NCBI GenBank assembly: GCA_965178125.1
Contig: OZ237742.1
Span: forward strand, 868,001 to 932,000
DNA length: 64,000 bases
Direction: 5' to 3'
From: Bilabrum cf. latius
Lineage: Eukaryota; Bigyra: Bicosoecida; Bigyra; Bicosoecida
Below, piece by piece: positions 10,601-19,807 of the stretch (position 1 is its first letter; each line of letters opens with the position of its first letter). Both the position numbers and the translations under genes were made by a program. The notes under the pieces were generated by a model, which worked only from the letters and a program-made list of their open reading frames with translations, made no database searches and had not been told where the DNA came from.

Positions 10601-11970
10601 TGCAGCAGCCGTCCCATCGGGATCGGCGGAGGCGCCAGACCCACAGGAGGCCCTGCCTCCGCCGACGTCGCACCTCCTCTGTTCCCTGGATCGTTGTTCC
10701 CTGAGGCCGGCACTGGAGCTGGCATCTAGCCCGGAGATACGTTGCCATCGAACACTGCTGCCGGTGAGGGTGTGTCCGTCCCTCTAGTATCCACGGACTA
10801 TCCATCCTACCCCGTGCCCATTTCTGCGACCAAACCGCACAAGTCGGCTAACCGTGCGACCACCCTGGCCAGAGCGGCAATGGCCGCGGGCCCTGCGGAC
10901 GGAGGCGCCCCCGCCAGGCCCCTAGAGTCCGCGCTAGCAGCTGCTGACCCGCCCCCTGACCCTCTTGCTCCGCGCCTGACCCCCAGTCCGGCTCCGGCTC
11001 CACCCTACCCCTGCAGTGCCAGACCATCCACGTCCACATCCACGTGAGTCGCACCGGCGTAATCCTCCGAGGCTGCTTCAGACCCGGGGGAGGAACTCTT
11101 GGGTCGCAATACTGCCTGCTACCCACCGCTCGCGGGCGGTTGCCGGGGTGACGGTGAGGATGAGGAGGGGGCTGCTGCTGCATGTCGTACCCCTCCTCCT
11201 CCTAGTGGGGTTTGCGCCGGGGATATCTATCCTTTGCCGGAGTGTCCTTGCAGCTGGACGCCAAGGGAGGCACACGAAGCGTCGTTAGAATTCAATGTAG
11301 TTGCATCGGCATCAAAAGCAAACGCAATGCCTTTCTTGTGTCTGGCGTCGTCGCTGCTATCGGTTGCGTTCGATCGCCTGCTGCCAGGTGTGCTCGCCGG
11401 CTCGTGCTCGTCCACTTCGCCGATCTCACCAAGACTCGCTCGCGTTGCAGAATGCTGTCCAATTGATGAAATTCGAGAGCGAGTCTAGTTTCGCGATGTA
11501 GCCAGCGGCACAGGAGGCTGCGCCGGGCTAGAGCAGTCCGCTTCGATCTAGCCCTCCCCTCGCATCAGCGTGGCTAGTCGTTCCAAGCGTCCATGCGCGG
11601 TTGCCGGACTTGGAGACACCGCTTCAAGAATCGAGGCAGAGCTTGCAGACCGCTTCAACTGACCAGATTCTTGTGGTCCTGCCAAAGTAAGCAAGCCGAC
11701 CTGTGCTTCGCGGGCGGCCTGCGAAGCCGCATCATCGTCAGAAAGCCCCTAGCGAATAAGTTCACTGGCACGAAGTGCAGCTGCTACAGCCTGAAGCACA
11801 TCATCGCCGATTGCGTCCCTCAACTGGGCCTCTTGCACCTGAACGCCTAGATGTGTCCCAAGCATGCTGGGCGAAGTGGCTCGCTTGGTTTCCTTCATAT
11901 GGCGCAATACTGCGCTGATTCGCCGAGCAAGCTATCTATCCCAGTCATCGCCTTCAGCAGCGCTTGCCAT
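7618..11970 (-). CDS. 3',5'-cyclic nucleotide phosphodiesterase with long N-terminal region
   Basis: Single exon of 1,450 codons, ATG 11970 to TGA 7618-7620, with a TGA just upstream of the start. The class I PDE catalytic domain occupies about residues 1060-1400: PYHNALHAADV (about 1110), the metal-binding HDAGH followed by NNPFL (about 1153), HTDNAGHF, and FDISNPARDW (about 1294), then EFWLQGD-x-EKE. These supply the His/His/Asp/Asp metal ligands typical of cAMP/cGMP hydrolysis; cyclic nucleotide specificity cannot be read. The first 1,000 residues are Ser/Gly/Ala-rich and probably disordered. Thirteen TAG codons are in frame (11932, 11749, 11548, 11485, 11227, 11119, 11005, 10807, 10798, 10726, 10222, 10021, 8005), twelve of them in the N-terminal region. 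The last falls in the QGD-x-EKE segment, where Gln, Arg or Lys are common. No introns seen. Confidence 0.88.
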
Positions 11971-12413
11971 AATTGGATCTATGGTCTGGTTGTTTCAACG
12001 AATAACAGTGTCTGGTAAACGCCATCACTAGAAAACCACACGTTACCACGACGTCGCACTTGCATGGTCGCACGCATACACAGCTTAGATTCATATCAGA
12101 CGTAGTTCTGGGCAGTACCAGTTTCTTCCATACTTTTACCGACACGGCCACGACCAGATCGTATGGGCCCTCATACCTCCGAGGGCCACGGCTCACATTG
12201 TCTGCCTGATGGCCGCAGCCAGAATGTGGCAACGTATTGGCCAGCTTGCCAGTGGTCCACGGCTACCACTCTAGTTTGCGATTGAAGGCTCGCCAACACA
12301 TGGCCTCCCGGACCGCGGTGCCCCGGGTAGTGGCCTGGCCGGACCCTGACGAGTGGTAGTCTTTGCATCGGCTGGATCGTCCAGGACCGACATATTTCGA
12401 GAAGAGACAAACA
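11971..12413. other. Divergent intergenic region
   Basis: Separates the start of the phosphodiesterase (-) from the methyltransferase-like gene (+). Frames on both strands are closed by TGA or TAA. No gene, tRNA or clear motif was recognised; it presumably carries both promoters. Confidence 0.5.
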
Positions 12414-14033
12414 ATGGACAGGTATAAAACTCCAGATGAGCTTGCAAAAGGCTGGGGAATGAAGAGGATTACCCAAGAGTTAGCACATTTCGGTCTCAAG
12501 GTTGGTGGCGGTCTGATTGCGAGGGCGGAGCGTTTGTTGTATGTAGGTCAGCATGGAATCGAATTGGTACCCGACAAGGATCTCTCCAAAAGCATACGGA
12601 AAGCCATGAAGGACGGCGTGTCAAGATCTTAGGCTTTGGAGCTTCACGCATCACGAGTTTCCAAGGAACCCGAGGCAAAGCATGCACCGCCTCCTCCGGT
12701 GGTCTAGGAGCCACCACGATGTCCTTCGCCGAAAGTTGACGGCGCAAGAATCAAATAGGAGCATGTTTTCGACTCGGATCCGCTGGACTGCGCTGAAACG
12801 AGTCCGGCAGCGTACGAGGACGTCGCTCCGATGGTCCATGCGCTGCTCGAATCGTTGGGTACGCCGGCTGAATCTGCGCAGCTGTACGACCCATACTTTT
12901 GTGCGGGTGCAGTGGTTCGTCGATTGGGCAGGCTCGGATTTTCGAACGTGTACAACCGCAACGAGGATTTCTACCAGGTGCAGGCCGGCGGCAGGGTCCC
13001 ACCGCACGACGTCGTGGTAACAAACCCGCCGTACAGCGCGGACCACGTCGACAAGCTGTGCAGATTCTTGGCTGGGAATAGAAAGCCTTTCTTTTGCTTG
13101 GTACCGTCCTACGTTCTTCACCACCCTTCTTGGCAGCAACTCGTGGGCGGGTCATCTACGCTGTGCCTGCGGGGCACCACTGGCAAGCCAAGTGCCCCCA
13201 AGGATGCTCGCCGACGAGCAGGCGCAGCAGCCTCATCGCCCTCGTCAGCGGCGGCCCCGGATTCTTCATCGTCCGGTGCTGCCCCCCCTCTCCAAAAGGA
13301 TGGATTTTTCTTCATTGCTCCCAGGCGGCGGTACAGCTACTACGTGCCCAAGGGCATGCAAGGGGCATCGGGCGGTAGCGCCAACGGGAAGAAGAGGACA
13401 AACACGGGGCCGAGGGGTGCGAAAACAAGCCCATTCATTTCATTGTGGCTGTGCTGGGCCGGCGAGCACGCGAAGGAACTGGTATCGAAACCGTTTCGAC
13501 GCACACAGCCGCAGGACTCCACCGGCGCTGCCGCTGGCGGTGCTGGGGATGCTGCGCCGCGACCGCCCCCGACAGTCACTCAGTCTGTGCACGACTTGCC
13601 AAAGGGATTTCTAGGAGGCCTTTCTGCGGGGCTCTTGTCTGCAGACCTGAAGGTCCAGCAGTTCCAGGCGAGCGAAGTGTACGACAGCCAGCATGCATCC
13701 GCATCCAGCGCCGGAGTGTCGAGCGTGTCTTCTAGGATAGGTCCACCCAGCAGTGCAGCAGGCTCCAGCGGATCAATGCAATGCGAAGGTTCCTCCGGAT
13801 CGGCTGAAATTGCGGTACCGCGAGCAGCTGTGGCTGGCAGCAAGCGAGTGCGTGGCGCTGAGCACTTGCTTTCGGAGGATGCAGGGCCTGAGGAATCTGA
13901 CCAGCAACCAAAGAAGAGGCGAAAGAAGGAGAAGGACGGTAAGTAGGGGAAATCTAAGAAAGAAAAGAAGGCCAAGAAAGAAAAGAAGGCCAAGAAAGAA
14001 AAGAAGGCCAAGAAATCAAAACGAACCGACTGA
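12414..14033 (+). CDS. NPPY-motif putative N6-type methyltransferase with SAP-like N-terminus
   Basis: 539 residues from ATG 12414 to TGA 14031-14033, one exon. Residues 1-60 resemble the small helical domain of SF3A3/SDE2-type proteins (ELAHFGLKVGG followed by ARAERLL). The core carries DPYFCAGAV (about 159-167), comparable to the SAM-binding motif I of amino-methyltransferases, VYNRNEDFY, and DVVVTNPPY (about 199-207), the catalytic motif IV of N6-adenine and related methyltransferases. The C-terminus holds Ser-rich linkers and lysine-rich repeats of KKEKKA that look like a nuclear or nucleic-acid-binding tail. In-frame TAGs: 12630, 12705, 12756, 13944. The family is known from protists and algae; DNA, RNA or protein substrate is not determined by sequence. 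Confidence 0.7.
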
Positions 14034-14071
14034 TCCGGATGCAAAGGCAGTCGCTTGAGCCCCCAGGATCG

Positions 14072-14149
14072 CCACGCTCCTAAGTATTGTTTTGAAAGCG
14101 CTCCACGCTCCTAAGTATTGTATCAGTGCACTGATTGAAAGCGCTCCAC
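14072..14149. repeat. Short direct repeats and palindrome between convergent genes
   Basis: Two 19-bp direct repeats (14072-14090, 14103-14121) alternate with two 15-bp repeats (14092-14106, 14135-14149). A perfect 14-bp palindrome, ATCAGTGCACTGAT, lies at 14122-14135. The block sits between the stops of two convergent genes, so it is in a shared 3' region. Confidence 0.75.
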
Positions 14150-14183
14150 AACAAAACCGGCATCAAATCTATTACAATCCAGA

Positions 14184-15386
14184 TCAGTCAGACCGAGGAC
14201 CAGGAGCTGCACGCTGTTGCGCTGGCACTGCCCACATCGCAAGGGTCTGAATCCCTTGGTAAATATAGCCAAGCGGTGCAAACGTCGAGGCATTTTCATC
14301 TTCTGCGGGCTGACACACTCCAAGCATGCGAGCCGCCGCCCGGCGCGCCTCTCGAATCCGGCCGGTGGCGAGTCCATCCCTCAGCTCCTGCACTGCCGTC
14401 CTCGCCCTCGCACGGATCGGATCGCAGACCTCGTCGAACTCGAGCCGGGCCCGCCTGCAGGCCGCATCCGCTGACATCTTCATTCTGTCACGCACGGAGC
14501 TCGCTACCGCGCCCCCATTCCCACGGGAAGAGTGGCCGTCGGGCGGCGGCGGCGTGTCCCCAAATTGAAGCTACTCAACACCCCCAGCCCCACTTCCAGT
14601 CCCACCCCTAGTCCCACCGGTGGTGCTAGGCCTAGCAACACTCTCGCTGCACTGCCGGAGCGGAGCAGCAGCAGCAGCAGGAGGAGGAGGCCCCCGGGCA
14701 TAGTCGGGCAGCATCACTGCCGTCAGTGCAGCGGACAGCCCCGCGAATGGGCCCAGGCGGGCGGACCACTCCCGCAGCTCCTCACGGAGGTTGCGACCGG
14801 TGCCCCGCAGGCGAGTCAGGGCTGTGGAGGCGCCGGTGCGGACTCCATCCCAGAGGCACCCTCCCGTCGCCGAGCCGCGCCCCGCAGTCCCCTGTCCAAC
14901 AGACGGCCGCATCTCGCTCGTTACACCGCCCATGGCCTCGGCTGCCTCCCGCTTGGCTCTTGCTCGCACAGCCAGGGGGTGCGTGCGATGGTCGTGACCC
15001 ACGGAGAACATGAACACGCTGCGCGCGAGGTGGGGGCCTCTCCTCAGGACAGGAAGCAGGGCGAGACCAGAAGCGACTTTCAGCATCCATGGCACCGCCG
15101 CACTCTGGGGCGTTTCGGTGGGAAACGTTCCAGTGCCGATGTAGGTTGCCAGGTGTTGGCAGTTGCAAAATCGCAGATGCCACGAGACGGGACCTAGGCT
15201 CTTTCGCGCTCGCCGGAGGCGTTCTAGCCTTTCCTAGTTCGTCGGACACGCTTTGATCCCGGGAATTTTTCGGAACACGGCTGCTCGCTTCTTTTCCTGG
15301 ATTGATTGCACCATTACCCAGGCTGGTGTTGCCCCGTTCAGGACAAAGTCCAGCAATGCCAGCAGGCGCGGCGCGCGATTATTCAT
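14184..15386 (-). CDS. Hypothetical protein, possible membrane association
   Basis: 400 residues, ATG 15386 to TGA 14184-14186, with TAA closing the frame upstream. In-frame TAGs at 15234-15236 and 14571-14573. The N-terminal part has apolar stretches (RLLALLDFVLNGA, LKVASGLALLPVL) and a Cys/His-containing segment; the middle is Gly/Ser/Pro-rich; the C-terminus has an amphipathic Arg/Ala-rich helix. I do not recognise the family. The start lies only 16 bp after the stop of the next gene upstream on the same strand, so its promoter must overlap that gene or the two share a transcript. Confidence 0.6.
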
Positions 15387-15402
15387 GTGCACAAAGTTGC
15401 CT

Positions 15403-16051
15403 TCACCTGTACCGGTTGGAAGGTTGCAATCGGGGCGATGCTGGTGGCGTGGTATCAATGAGAGACAGAGACTGATTCGCTGTTACTAATCGACACGATC
15501 GACTGGTGCGGGTGTGCTCACCAACATACATGACCCAATGCACTGGATCAGACGCAAACATATCCCCCGGCCGTAATATACAACCTTCATTCGGTTCATT
15601 CTATTCTGGTCTCATGCGAATGCAGGCATCGTCTCCAAAAAATGAATCCATGCTTCCATCACGATACAATATCTCGCGGGGCTAACACAAATACGCCGGA
15701 TCGCCCTCCGCCTAGTTTATGGCGTTGTCAATAATTTGAATCCACTTCTCTTGCTGGCGCTCGGATTCCCACCAGTACGGCGCCGGGACCACACTCGATC
15801 GATGAATCCTCCACATGTTTATTTTGGAATCTTCGGGATCTTCGCCAAGGGAGAAAGTTGTGCTCTTATTCAGCTCAAACATCATCGATATGGTGCCTCC
15901 CAATACATTGCCGATTAAGCTGTGTACAGTACGATGCAGACGGAGGTGCCATTGGTATGGTTCCGTACTTCTCGAGAGTGTGGCGCGGCGCCGCCAGTTT
16001 TTGAAGCAGTTGCACTAGCGACTTCGTTCGCAGTTCCCTGCAATTGTTCAT
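15403..16051 (-). CDS. Hypothetical protein, two exons, 199 residues
   Basis: Exon 1 is 16051-15969 and exon 2 is 15919-15403, joined across a 49-nt intron (15920-15968, GTACGG...ACACAG). Splicing joins ...RHTLE to NLIGNVLGGTISMMFEL in phase; without it neither frame is continuous. Three in-frame TAGs (15712, 15682, 15601) precede TGA at 15403-15405. The C-terminal half contains GCILRPGDMFASDPVHWVMYVG. No family recognised. The start codon lies 33 bp from that of the divergent gene at 16085. Confidence 0.55.
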
Positions 16052-16084
16052 GGACGCTGCCGTTCTTACTGTTAATTTCTAGCT
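16052..16084. promoter_or_regulatory. 33-bp shared region between divergent start codons
   Basis: Only 33 bp separate the ATG of the minus gene (16051) from the ATG of the plus gene (16085). The stretch is the most T-rich in its surroundings. Both 5' untranslated regions and any core promoter must fit here or overlap the coding regions. Confidence 0.45.
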
Positions 16085-16623
16085 ATGAGTAGAAGTGGTC
16101 ACACGTCTGCCCATTCCGAACGCGAAAGATCTGCCACCGGTGACGATTTCAAGGACATCGTGTTGCACGTTCCGACAGAACTCGTGCAGTAGATTCTGCA
16201 GGAGACTCCAGTGGAATCTGGCGTACAGAGAATGCTATAGCTTCAGGTATGACTTCCAATCTTGCTTAGCCGTCTTGCCAGCCTCTCTGAATTGAGGCAA
16301 AAGTCTTGGTACGTGTATCGCAATTTCTGTGTGGCTTTCTTGCTTTGCAGGGACTCAAGTCTGGAAAGCCGACGTTGGTTCTTGTAGAAAAGTAGAGGGG
16401 TGGGTCCTTCACGGAAGTTTCCCGCTACACAGGCTCGGAGGCGTTGCTGAAACGTTCTACTGTTGCAATTGACCGAGGCGCGGTTACCCCAGAACAGAAA
16501 GTTGACATTGCTTCAGTGAGCGTTTCAGATGCCAGTTACGAGTTTAGTTCCGACGAAAGCAACGCTGCTATGGGAGACAGCGTAGCTGCCGGCATCAGCT
16601 CGGGGCTGGCAGTCGACCACTGA
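16085..16623 (+). CDS. Hypothetical small protein, two exons, 144 residues
   Basis: Exon 1 is 16085-16246, the intron 16247-16350 (GTATGA...TTTGCAG, 104 nt), exon 2 is 16351-16623; both exons are whole numbers of codons and the gene ends in TGA. Three in-frame TAGs (16190, 16238, 16393) are crossed. The protein has a Ser/Arg-rich start, a short helix-like centre (KDIVLHVPTELV) and an acidic/Ser-rich end. No family recognised. Its last 88 bp overlap, antisense, the predicted end of the ankyrin-like gene. Confidence 0.6.
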
Positions 16624-18251
16624 GATGCGGCTTTGGAAGTTTTTGCGACGTCAGAGACGTCCAATTGCTCGTTTTGGGCTGCTTGACGATACAATGGGTT
16701 ACCTTGAGTATACAAGTATTGCAGCATCAAGCTGCTGGCCAGTTAATGCCCCCCGCGAGCGATCGCAGTTCGCTAGGCATACCGAAAGCAGGCAAGGTGC
16801 ACCTGCCTCGATCTGTTCCCCAGGTGCCCCAACCAGTGTGCCATCGGAGGCGCCACGTCCTCCCATGCAAGCCTGCCGCCCTGCCTGGCGATCATCTCCG
16901 CGGCTTGCTGCCTGCACCTGTCGTACTCGCCGTCGCTCGGCAAGCTATCCCTCCCGCATGTGAGCAGAACCTCCAGCACGGCCGAGTCCTGTTGAAACAT
17001 GCAGTATGCAAGCTGCGTCAACACTACTCCCCACGGCCCGCGTACGATGGCTTCCCCCGCCTCGTCCTCGTCCTCCTCACCTCCCAGCAGGGCTGCTCGC
17101 CGCACCAGGACCCGCGCAGCCTCCACGTGCCCCTGGCTCGCGGCCTCGTCCAGACACTGCTGCCCCATGGCACCCCAATCGAACTAGACGTCAATATCGT
17201 CAGAATACTCTGATTTGCGCTGTATGCCCAGGATGGCCTCCACCGTCCCGGCATCTCCCGTCTGGCACGCCGCCAGGCACGCCTCCCCGAGCATCTCGTT
17301 TCCAGGATGGGGAAACTACGGGTGCCACATGGAAACGAGGATAGAAAGCATGGCGCGTTGACCTGATCTGCAGGCGCACTGGATCAGAAACTCGAGCTTT
17401 GTGTCGTCAGCGTCGTACTCCTTCCTCGCAAGCAGAGCCAGCAGAAGTGCCTCGTGACCGCACTCCACAGCCGCCTGCAGACCTGATTGGATCAGGGAAT
17501 GAGCAGCCATGCCGCGCTCAGACGTGATATCCTCCGACGCGCCGCCGCCAGCCTCGCTGGACCGCCGGGGCCCTGCCTCGTCCATGGCTGCCTCGATGAG
17601 TTCCATGGCGATCTCGGTGTGGCCTGCCCTGCACGCGGTGAGGAGGGGTTCCTGCTGCATGCCGGTCACATACACGCTCCGATGTGGCTCAGGAGCTAAC
17701 AAGAAGGCTTGCACGGTATCTAGAGGTCCTAGTCTGCAGGCATTAAGGAATGCCTCGTGCAGAGCAGGCAGTGGGACTCCTAGCGCATCGCACTCGTGCC
17801 CGAGAATAACAGAAACCACGCCAGAACGGCGAGCAGATACTGCCTATGACAGCAGATGCGGTATTTGTCCACTGAACGTTTCTATCAAGGCCCGAGTGGG
17901 TTGTAGCAGGGGCATATCCGGGTCCATTAATCCGAGAACGGGATCCGGACCCCAGTGCTCTGGTTGCAAATCGACCAGATCGTGAGCACCTCGATCAAAG
18001 TTTGCGTCAGCATCACTATCAGATTCATACGTTTCTTGGTCGACCAGGGTTGTCACGACATTGAGCATGCGAGTCACAACGTCATCGCGACCAGCCTCGC
18101 ACGCATGGTTGAGGACCTCGGACACTGCACCGGGATTCCGGAGCACTGCCTCCGGATTCCGTTCCATGCCATCACAAACATCGCTGTATATGTTGTGGGT
18201 ACAAGCATGATGAAAGGCTTGCTCTTCGGCGCTGGGGTCAGCACCAGCCAT
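16536..18251 (-). CDS. Ankyrin-repeat-like protein
   Basis: Exon 1 runs from ATG 18251 to 16783. A tentative 48-nt intron (16735-16782, GTATGC, ATTAACTGG near the 3' end, then CCAG) leads to exon 2 at 16734-16536 ending in TAA. About 555 residues. Helical pairs such as FLNACRLGPLDTVQAFLL, LLTACRAGHTEIAMELI and DEAASQGHVEAARVLV have the ankyrin pattern A-x2-G-x4-V, although the TPLH turns are degenerate. In-frame TAGs: 17844, 17316, 17184. If the intron is not real, translation would end at TAA 16743-16745. Probable protein-interaction role; partner unknown. The gene overlaps its convergent neighbour by 88 bp. Confidence 0.68.
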
Positions 18252-19807
18252 GGATACGTGCTACGCCAGAACAGCTCTTTTGTTGGTATCTCCTGGGCGA
18301 TACAACACGATCTCGAACAGATCCTGCCAAAAAGGAGACCACCGAACCTTTTGCACACAGCTAGCAAGTAGAACGATTAATGCCGCGTCCAGGAAACAAG
18401 TTGAGAGAGTTGCGTTCTTTTGGTAAAAGAAAGTGCCACAGTGTGATAAGTGCACACTCAGGCTGTGGCACAACATCAGCAACTTGAAGCTGCAAGCAAA
18501 GGTAAGCGCATCATTGCCTGCAAGCTACTCCAGTAAGGTCATATGCACTGAAACCCAATGGTATGCGAACCACGTTGACCCCATCCTTTCAGCTACCGAT
18601 CCTGGCCGACCGAGGATGCGGGGTCGTGGCGTAGTGCCAGTGGCGCCGCGGCGGACTTGCTCCAGCGGACCGGCAGCACACTTCTGTGGTCATGCAGCCC
18701 GGTGCCACTCACGTCTCCGCTGCGCCTGGCACGTGGAGTCCCATCTGTTCTGACCATGTCCTCCACTTGGCACCGCACTATCGTTGCCCTGGCACTTGCT
18801 CCCTGTCACTTCATTATTCATCAGATACCCAAGGACGTTCACTAGAGCACGCGATAATTCAGCAGGTGCTGCTAATGGCGGCAGCTGGTTAGACAAGCTC
18901 AACGTCACGGGCAGTGATTATCGGTCGGCTGTGCGTAGACCTGTTGCGAGCAGGGACCGATTCACAGCTCCCACCGGTCAGTAAGGCAGTCTATGGTACC
19001 AACAGGAGAACATGGGTGAAGTACTTCTGAATCTAGCGAAGCAAATACTCCATGCAACGTAGTAATGTGCTTCTTGAGACTGCCTGGCTCCCCAAAGTGC
19101 TTCCCACACTCACTGCACTCGTGCTCGCGCTACCCAAGATGTACCATAGCAACGCACTTGCGAAGACAGGCACCACTTGCAAATATAGCCAGACACATAC
19201 TGCAACGATGCGCTGACTCCTAGACTAATGCTGCCCTTCGCCGCTTGTCAGTAATTACGTTCTGCGCACCCTTTCACTGCAAGGCCATCGGCAGCCCGGT
19301 GTCTCTTGCGACTTATTGACCCGTCGCTCCTCAAAATCACACTACCGACTCAACCAGCGACGAACTAATCCTCATCTTGCAAGCGATCCTGCCCAAAATG
19401 CTCTATATCTTCCGAGTCTGTGGCATCTCCCGCCCACTCTCGCTGGCATCACTAAAAAGCCACTCGCTGGCATCGCTGGGAGGGTCAATCAGTCACCTCA
19501 GGAGGCAACGCAGCCATCGCAGGAACCAACTGTATTTGATAAACGAGCAGCTGATAACAGAGTCAGGTTTGCAATCTGCTGATGAGCGGATTTAGCGAAC
19601 GAAGTAAAGTCATGTAGGCTATAATGTCTTGAGAACAAAGTAGTCCCAATCATTTTGCAGCACTAGCCAATAGCATGTCTCCGTACGCAGAAGAGCGACA
19701 GAAATGCTGGATTGAATAAATACGTATTTTGTGCGTATGTAAGGTTTACTTTGAATGCGAAACCGATCCGGCGTTGGGCGGGATAGCTGCCGGTAAGTTT
19801 CCAGCGA
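18252..19807. other. Long spacer between ankyrin-like and MYB genes
   Basis: The longest stretch without a supported complete gene. The minus strand holds a C2H2 zinc-finger fragment (18962-19147). Further upstream on that strand is acidic, coding-like sequence at about 19350-19480 (SDASEWLFSDASESG, and ATDSEDIEHFG in another frame) that cannot be joined without a frame change. Another open minus stretch near 18790-18930 is unassigned. The MYB promoter must lie at its right end. Confidence 0.5.
18962..19147 (-). pseudogene. C2H2 zinc-finger fragment
   Basis: A 61-residue minus frame contains HECSECGKHFGEPGSLKKH followed by ITTLH, a complete C-x2-C-x12-H-x5-H finger with the usual Phe and Leu core residues. 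Before it lies LRKCVAMVHLG, which resembles the end of another finger in which the first zinc His is Cys. It crosses TAG at 19130-19132 and ends at TGA 18962-18964. Upstream coding-like stretches are in other frames, so this is either the last exon of a spliced gene or a decayed copy; I lean to a remnant. Confidence 0.42.

Noticed and set aside
13959-14019. KKEKKA-type repeats as a microsatellite outside the gene
   Set aside because: Reading TAG 13944 as Gln keeps them in frame as the C-terminal tail of the methyltransferase-like protein.
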